Assembly (NCBI GenBank): GCA_963995525.1
Contig: OZ023205.1
Location: 41,080,879 to 41,144,878 of the forward strand
Direction: 5' to 3'
Length of the DNA stretch: 64,000 bases
Origin: Escarpia spicata
Taxonomy: Eukaryota; Annelida; Polychaeta; Sabellida; Siboglinidae
Positions within the stretch are counted from its first letter, which is position 1; each line of letters begins with the position of its first letter. The notes beneath the pieces are model-generated. The model ran no database searches, had not been told where the DNA came from, and saw only the letters and a program-made list of their open reading frames with translations. A program made the translations under genes and the position numbers. Of the stretch, positions 60,833 to 64,000 are shown piece after piece.

Positions 60833-61102
60833 ATGGAGACCCTGCAGAACGCCCGCCTACTCTTCCTGGACCCACACGCCGAGGCCATCGTTCGTGCGAT
60901 CGTAGCCAAAGACAGACTATTACAGACTTATAATTCCAAGAGACTTCAGAGTCCCGTGCCTAACGTTTGCGGACAATACTGTGTTGCTTATCTCATGTTT
61001 CGCTATCGCGGACTTCCTATGAAGGAATTCATTCCCGGTTTCGGCACTGATCTGGTAGAAAACAATTGCCGTGTATTTGATTGGCTTAAACAGTTGAAAT
61101 AA
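60833..61102 (+). pseudogene. Polinton copy 2: adenovirus-type cysteine protease, C-terminal part
   Basis: From ATG 60833, 89 residues with SPVPNVCGQYCVAYLMFRYR around the catalytic Cys, then the conserved tail FGTDLVENNCRVFDWLKQ. The upstream half with the catalytic His-Asp is absent: the major capsid stop is only 26 bases before. So the gene is 5' truncated. The family matures capsid proteins. Confidence 0.82.
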
Positions 61103-61139
61103 GATGTGTTTTTCGACACTATGTTTACTACTGTTTCGC

Positions 61140-61545
61140 TATCGATAACTAGGTCATCATAGGACCAACGTCAGCGTTGTTGACATACCGTGCATATACC
61201 GTGTTTCATTAACGGTCAGGTAGCGTCGTCATCATTATCGTTCGTGCCTATGGCGAGGTGGTCAGACACCCGTAAGCTGACGACCTCTGGCGCGGTGTTC
61301 AGTCACCCGTAAGTCGTACCACCATATGAGCCACTGGCGACCCGTAAGTTCACGACCGCTGTCGCGGTGTTCAGTCACCCGTAAGTCATGTCACATCGTC
61401 CACTTGTCTTCAGTTAATAAAACACGGTTTCATGCATGATATCACACACGCATGCATCTGCTCATTACGCTTGTTTCTTTTGTTAATAAAATTCGTGTGT
61501 ACTCGTATACTTTTGTGTTTCGTTCGTTCTTTCATACACGCGCAT
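61140..61545 (+). repeat. Right terminal region of Polinton copy 2
   Basis: Contains repeated CACCCGTAAG..ACGACC.CTGGCGCGGTGTTCAGT units (61261-61386) and polyadenylation signals AATAAA at 61416-61421 and 61485-61490. The shared sequence with 18600-19240 includes the CTCGTATAC block. It could serve as a 3' UTR for the capsid gene cluster as well as an end recognition region. Confidence 0.7.

Positions 61546-61549
<4 letters not shown>

Positions 61550-61604
<55 letters not shown>
61550..61604. repeat. (CA)n microsatellite at the Polinton right edge
   Basis: About 55 bases, directly outside the shared Polinton terminal sequence. Confidence 0.95.
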
Positions 61605-61611
<7 letters not shown>

Positions 61612-61681
61612 CTCTCTAAGTGAATACCTCACTAACACGAATTACTCCCTAATTACCACTGCATATCTCACCTTCCCGTAG

Positions 61682-62585
61682 GAGGCACTACGTGTTGCAT
61701 CACCTTATAAGATGGGACGGACAGCTACGAGCAACGACAACAATGCCTTTTTCACTGGATGTCACCATGAGCTAATAAAACGTCAACCGATCGCTGCTCA
61801 ATAAAAGCGACGACGTACTGCACTTCTTCACCACACTGCACAACGCTGTCCGCCTTCTGCACGGACTGGACGCTTTAGCGGAGCACGGGGCCAGTGTCCT
61901 CAATGTAGTTAAACATAAAGTCCTTGCAGACGGTGACATTACAGAGTGTTTTACGAAGTGCATGTCAGGTGGCGGCTACGTCGATGTGATCAATGTTGTT
62001 TTTTCAGAATGTGTTGGCCGCTATGTTGCTGTAAGCAATAATCAATTTCGCAAGGCATTGATGCACGATCTACGACAAAAAACATCAGCACACAGACTAG
62101 AAATACAAAAAAGGCAACAACATCGACTTCTGGGAAACAGCCCCCGGCCAAGAAGACCAAACGCATGGACAACTTATGCAACATGTGCGGAGGCCGCTAC
62201 AAAACATGTAAGCATTACATGTACGCCATCGTTAGTAATCACATTTCAACATGCACTAATGCTTTTATTAATACATACATAACACTCATGTACAAGTAGT
62301 AGTGTGTACACGTATAACATACGGCTATTAATAATTGTGTAAATGCGATATGTCGGTATGAATATAAACAACATAAAAATATTACTCATTATAGCAAAAA
62401 CAATTTCCTTTTGGTAATACTTGTTTAAATTATTACGTAGCACAAACTTGGATACAATGCGACATATGTCAACGGTGACTGCACCGCTCATGCAGCCAGC
62501 TGACTGCAGAAATGTGGTTAGCGCCGCTAGCAAAGAAGATCTTCCATTTGCGTGTCCGAAGTGTGTTGACAGCGATTCAGAGTGA
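61682..62585 (+). pseudogene. PHD-finger gene, 3' exons after Polinton copy 2
   Basis: The acceptor CTTCCCGTAG precedes 61682 in phase 0, matching the donor at 49065. Exon 61682-62207 reads EALRVASPYKMGR, TGCHHELIKRQP and, after a frameshift near 61800, DDVLHFFTTLHNAVRLL, ECFTKCMSGGGYVDVI and SNNQFRKALMHDL. After another frame change comes a Lys/Thr linker and MDNLCNMCGGRYKT. The donor at 62208 (GTAAGC) and acceptor at 62440 join the finger: WIQCDICQR, a stop TGA where Trp is usual, LHRSC, then after a frameshift FACPKCVDSDSE and stop 62583-62585. The C-x2-C..C-x2-C-x4-H-x2-C..C-x2-C order is a PHD finger. The family is a multicopy invertebrate protein of unknown role. Confidence 0.6.
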
Positions 62586-62769
62586 ACTGTACGTTAACAT
62601 ATGTTGAATGTATGGACATTAGAGGGAAATTTGCAAATATATTCTAAGGTTGTATAATAAGATAAAAAAATAAATTAACAGAAACCCCGCAAGAAGTACA
62701 TCATTTTTATGGCTAACTTTACATATCTATCACATTTCTTCCATTTAGTATGATTTACGTTTATGATCG

Positions 62770-63999
62770 TTCGCCTCGTTTATTCAAAGCTTTGTTGCAA
62801 GAAAAATAGTAAGGAAGAGCTCCTTTTAAACCAGCATTTGATTTCTTTGACCTTTTCTTACCGCTTCTCCCGAGCAACACTGAATTAACGCCGGATTAGG
62901 TATGTCGGATTTGCATTGGCGCCATGTTTTTGCGATCTTTGCTGTGAACATTCTCCACTATGTCAGTATTTAGACGTGATGCCAGAATGGAACTGCCAGA
63001 TGTGATACGTTTCTTCATAATTTTTCACAAACTCGTACAGCAAAACATAATATCCTCCCTGGTTTCGTGGGACATGAGATAACTTTATAGGAGGGTGTTG
63101 ACATCTGCACTGGCAAGGACTTCCTTTTCCCAGTTAGAAAAAAATTACATTGTTGTTTCTAGAGTACAGAATCTGCTGTGAGCTAGGTGTAGGACAGGAG
63201 AATCATTGTTTACGAAAGATATCAAATCACTAGTAATGGAAATAAATTTCAAAGTACCGGTAAGAAGTTTTCGTTGTCCTTCACCTAGACTGTCAGCGTA
63301 GTTCTTCATCAGGGACCACATGGCGCTGTTCAGGCATTCTTCTGCTAGGTGATTTCTAATTTAGGAGACAGTGGTAAGGAAACTATGTTCTTTTGTTAAC
63401 TTGTGGCGCAGACGGGTCATCTCTGGATTACACGTTATATCCCAGTTAAAAGCAGAGTGCCAGTGATCCCAGGTGATTGGAAATCCTTGCCCGTGCAAGT
63501 GTCTAGTGCAAAAAGATGTAGTTCCACTGTTAAAAACGTTATTACGTAAATGTTTCATGACATGTTTAACGACCATTCCTAAAACTATTGTTTCACCCAA
63601 AACTTGTAAGTTGTCAATTGTCATATTGTTGTCCAGTGGTTTAAGTGGGTGAAACAACAGCTTTAGGAAGATCGGTTAGCGCTGGCTAAAAACCATATTC
63701 GAAGAGTTGGCTAATAGCTTTCCAGAATAATAGAACAAGATGGTGCGCTTGCACACCGACGGTAGCGAAGTGGGCAAATGGAAACACAAATCCTGTGAAC
63801 CCAAAAACTCCATCTGGAGAACATGCGTCGCTAACAATGTGTTGCTGTTATTTCACTTATTTTCCTGCACACCGTGTAATTTATCTAAGGCGTTGGCTTC
63901 CCTTTCCATGTCGACTACCCCGACAATCTCCTTTCGCCACCCCGAGCATCCAGTTGGAGATCTTGCTGTATTGACATTTCATCGAAGATGAGTCCGGCA
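62770..63999 (-). pseudogene. P-element/THAP9-like transposase remnant, cut by the window end
   Basis: Minus strand. Near 63990 it reads GLIFDEMSIQQDLQL, the catalytic-Asp region seen in P-element-type transposases. A frame-shifted middle (VVDMEREANALDKLHGVQE, ATHVLQMEFLG) and then 63657-63361 (LKPLDNNMTIDNLQVLGETI, GTTSFCTRHLHGQGFPITWDHW) follow. Next come HLAEECLNSAMWSLMKNY (near 63320) and LNTDIVENVHSKDR (near 62965), the likely terminal acidic region. A conserved tail with KKSNAG ends near 62800. Several stops and frameshifts mean it is dead. The family call is moderately sure; an unnamed transposase family with the same core is possible. Confidence 0.5.
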
Positions 64000-64000
64000 T

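Larger units (their letters stand above)
51400..61545 (+). mobile_element. Polinton/Maverick copy 2 (decayed)
   Basis: About 10 kb with genes all on the plus strand: zinc finger-polB, small membrane ORF, packaging ATPase, small basic ORF, integrase, small ORF, penton-like minor capsid, pVI/pX-like protein, major capsid, protease. The right end (61140-61545) has repeated ACCCGTAAG units and two AATAAA signals and is shared with the mini-element at 18 kb. An inverted partner terminal repeat was not found on the left, so the left boundary is uncertain. All core genes carry breaks. It lies inside an intron-sized gap of the PHD-finger gene. Confidence 0.88.

Overview
The window looks like a metazoan, probably marine-invertebrate, chromosome segment. 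The evidence is AT-rich non-coding DNA, long (CA)n and (TA)n microsatellites, spliced GT-AG genes, and a dense load of animal-type transposons: Ty3/Gypsy, CR1/L2-like LINEs, Polinton/Maverick, THAP/Harbinger-like and P-element-like elements. I cannot name the species. No bacterial operons, CRISPR array, rRNA or tRNA gene was seen.

Layout. 1-7.9 kb: a broken minus-strand Polinton polB (copy 1), split by a full Gypsy element (Gypsy-1, 3015-7559) with two identical 152-bp LTRs. 8.7-12.7 kb: a decayed plus-strand Gypsy gag-pol (Gypsy-2) lacking the reverse-transcriptase catalytic aspartates. 13.15-17.14 kb: a decayed CR1-like LINE (LINE-1). 18.04-19.24 kb: a small inverted-repeat element made of Polinton terminal sequence plus the tail of the Polinton protease. 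20.1-21.1 kb: a two-exon minus-strand gene for a 63-residue secreted cysteine-rich peptide, the best candidate for an intact host gene. 23.1-30.7 kb: AT-rich DNA bounded by inverted arrays of about 150-bp repeats, enclosing a broken SGNH-hydrolase-like ORF. 33-36.1 kb: a frameshifted fragment of an unrecognised invertebrate repeat protein and an internally deleted THAP/DDE transposase gene with a local chimeric duplication. 37.8-42.65 kb: an almost intact minus-strand LINE (LINE-2). 44.4-47.6 kb: a spliced PIF1-like helicase gene with one exon duplicated. 48.8-49.07 and 61.68-62.59 kb: exons of a PHD-finger gene whose 12.6-kb intron holds a second Polinton (copy 2, about 51.4-61.5 kb). 62.8-64 kb: a minus-strand P-element-like transposase remnant running off the window.

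Polinton copy 2 keeps a recognisable set: protein-primed family B DNA polymerase, packaging ATPase, chromodomain integrase, minor capsid (penton-like), pVI/pX-like protein, major capsid and adenovirus-type protease, plus small ORFs. Almost every core gene carries frameshifts or stop codons and the protease lacks its N-terminal part, so it is a fossil.

The most interesting items are the secreted Cys-rich peptide gene, the Polinton-derived mini-element and the dispersal of its 98-bp module into another Polinton's polymerase gene, the duplicated helicase exon with a changed Walker B aspartate, the promoter-exon chimera at the THAP gene, and the phase-consistent host gene around Polinton copy 2. 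All family assignments come from reading motifs; no database search was possible.
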